From Microbacteriaceae bacterium (GTDB lineage: Bacteria > Actinomycetota > Actinomycetes > Actinomycetales > Microbacteriaceae): a stretch of 5,521 nt of DNA. Below the pieces are notes generated by a model. The model searched no databases, was not told where the DNA came from, and was given only the letters and a program-made list of their open reading frames with translations. Location of the stretch: NCBI GenBank assembly GCA_016463265.1, contig JAEMRP010000065.1, positions 1 through 5,521 on the forward strand, written 5' to 3'. Position numbers and translations under genes: made by a program. Of the stretch, positions 4,447-5,521 are shown in pieces (the stretch's first letter is position 1; every line of letters starts with the position of its first letter).

Positions 4447-5521
4447 GTGAACGACATTCACACATTCAACGCCCCCCTGTCCGAGGTTGACCCCGAGATC
4501 GCCGAGGTTTTGAAACTCGAACTCGGCCGCCAGCAGGATTACCTCGAGATGATCGCGTCCGAGAACTTTGTCCCCCGCTCAATTCTGCAGACCCAGGGTT
4601 CGGTACTGACCAACAAATACGCCGAAGGTTACCCGGGCAAGCGTTACTACGGTGGATGTGAATTCGTCGACATCGCCGAGGCACTCGCAATTGAGCGTGC
4701 CAAGTCGTTGTTTGGTGCTGCGTACGCCAACGTTCAGCCGCACTCTGGTGCGACCGCGAACGCCGCTGTCCTGCATGCCATCGCCACCAAGGGTGACACG
4801 ATTCTCGGTCTCGAACTCGCACACGGTGGACACCTCACACACGGCATGAAACTCAACTTCTCGGGCCGCCTGTACAACGCTGTGGCCTACGGGCTCGACC
4901 CCGAAACATTCCTCGTTGACATGAACGTTGTGCGCGATCTGGCGCTGGAACACAAGCCGCAGGTCCTCATCGCGGGCTGGAGTGCCTACTCGCGCCATCT
5001 CGACTTCGCCGCGTTCCGCGAAATCGCCGATGAGGTCGGCGCCAAGCTCTGGGTCGACATGGCGCACTTCGCCGGGCTCGTTGCCGCCGGGGTTCACCCG
5101 AGCCCCGTCCCTTACGCAGACGTCGTCTCGACGACTGTTCACAAAACTCTCGGCGGTCCGAGGTCTGGGCTGATCCTGTCGCGTGACGAGGAACTGGGTA
5201 AGAAGTTGAACTCGGCCGTATTCCCCGGTCAGCAGGGTGGACCTCTCATGCATGTGATTGCCGGAAAAGCTACGGCGTTCAAACTCGCCGCGACCCCCGA
5301 GTTCAAGGAACGCCAAGAGCGCACAATTCGCGGGGCACAAATCCTCGCCGAGCGTCTCACCGCGGCCGATGCAACACAGGCTGGTGTTGGCGTGCTCACT
5401 GGTGGAACCGACGTTCACCTTGTCCTCGTTGACCTTCGCAATTCGACCGTGAATGGAATGGAAGCACAAGACCTGCTCCACGACGCGGGAATCACCGTCA
5501 ACCGAAACTCGGTCCCGTTCG
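4447..5521 (+). CDS. glyA: Serine hydroxymethyltransferase (3'-truncated by the window)
   Basis: This PLP enzyme interconverts serine plus THF with glycine plus 5,10-methylene-THF in the cytoplasm and is the main source of one-carbon units. The start is GTG 4447, with GAGGAG at 4437-4442 just upstream; 358 codons are visible of the usual 415-430, and the frame is open to the window edge. Family blocks in order are [10 protein letters not shown] (34-43), [21 protein letters not shown] (55-75), [12 protein letters not shown] (97-108), [15 protein letters not shown] (126-140) and SAYSRHLDF (179-187). Then come [19 protein letters not shown] (202-220) with the PLP-contacting Asp204, and [14 protein letters not shown] (228-241), where Lys233 is the Schiff-base lysine. 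[17 protein letters not shown] follows at about 259-275. All visible catalytic residues are present. Neighbouring purH shares the folate pathway. No glycine riboswitch fits in the 36-nt gap before the gene. Confidence 0.97.
   Translation, partial: MNDIHTFNAPLSEVDPEIAEVLKLELGRQQDYLEMIASENFVPRSILQTQGSVLTNKYAEGYPGKRYYGGCEFVDIAEALAIERAKSLFGAAYANVQPHSGATANAAVLHAIATKGDTILGLELAHGGHLTHGMKLNFSGRLYNAVAYGLDPETFLVDMNVVRDLALEHKPQVLIAGWSAYSRHLDFAAFREIADEVGAKLWVDMAHFAGLVAAGVHPSPVPYADVVSTTVHKTLGGPRSGLILSRDEELGKKLNSAVFPGQQGGPLMHVIAGKATAFKLAATPEFKERQERTIRGAQILAERLTAADATQAGVGVLTGGTDVHLVLVDLRNSTVNGMEAQDLLHDAGITVNRNSVPF

Noticed and set aside
4579..5481. 300-codon minus-strand open frame antisense to glyA, and a similar one at 3760-4461 opposite the MFS gene
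   Set aside because: Both mirror strong coding sequence on the plus strand and show no family motif or convincing ribosome binding site.

Overview
The window looks like chromosomal core sequence from a Gram-positive actinobacterium. The basis is: the eukaryote-like dimeric NADP-isocitrate dehydrogenase, the actinobacterial style of GlyA and PurH, a mid-to-high GC content judged by eye, GTG starts on two of the housekeeping genes, and TANNNT-type -10 boxes with poor -35 elements. The closeness of Icd, and the order purH ... icd ... glyA, suggest Micrococcales and probably Microbacteriaceae. That placement is from memory of the families, not from a search.

Layout, left to right. The 3' end of purH (1-269, +) closes a purine biosynthesis gene. 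A DUF805 membrane protein gene follows (345-839, +). Its stop codon abuts the stop codon of a block of three minus-strand genes: an unrecognised 108-residue protein (840-1166), a Doc/Fic-fold toxin (1235-1603) and a ribbon-helix-helix antitoxin (1600-1806). The antitoxin is transcribed first and overlaps the toxin by 4 nt (ATGA). A 107-bp divergent intergenic region (1807-1913) separates the antitoxin from icd and holds a clear palindromic operator candidate. On the plus strand then come icd (1914-3128), a 12-TM DHA1-type MFS exporter (3208-4410) and glyA (4447 to the window end, truncated).

How the genes relate. PurH and GlyA are linked through folate one-carbon metabolism: GlyA generates 5,10-methylene-THF, and PurH uses 10-formyl-THF. 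Icd supplies 2-oxoglutarate and NADPH. These are housekeeping genes and need not form one operon. The accessory element is the antitoxin-toxin pair, plus possibly the small gene behind it, sitting as a minus-strand island between plus-strand core genes.

Points most worth a second look: a 38-nt near-perfect hairpin (945-982) inside the coding sequence of the unknown gene; an RHH/Doc module whose operator is two 8-bp palindromes one helical turn apart; the possibility that the unknown gene is a third member of that module; and a shared TAGRMTG box ahead of all four plus-strand genes that start in the window, with the MFS gene and the antitoxin gene apparently leaderless. No RNA genes, insertion sequences, CRISPR arrays or convincing intrinsic terminators with a U-tract were seen.
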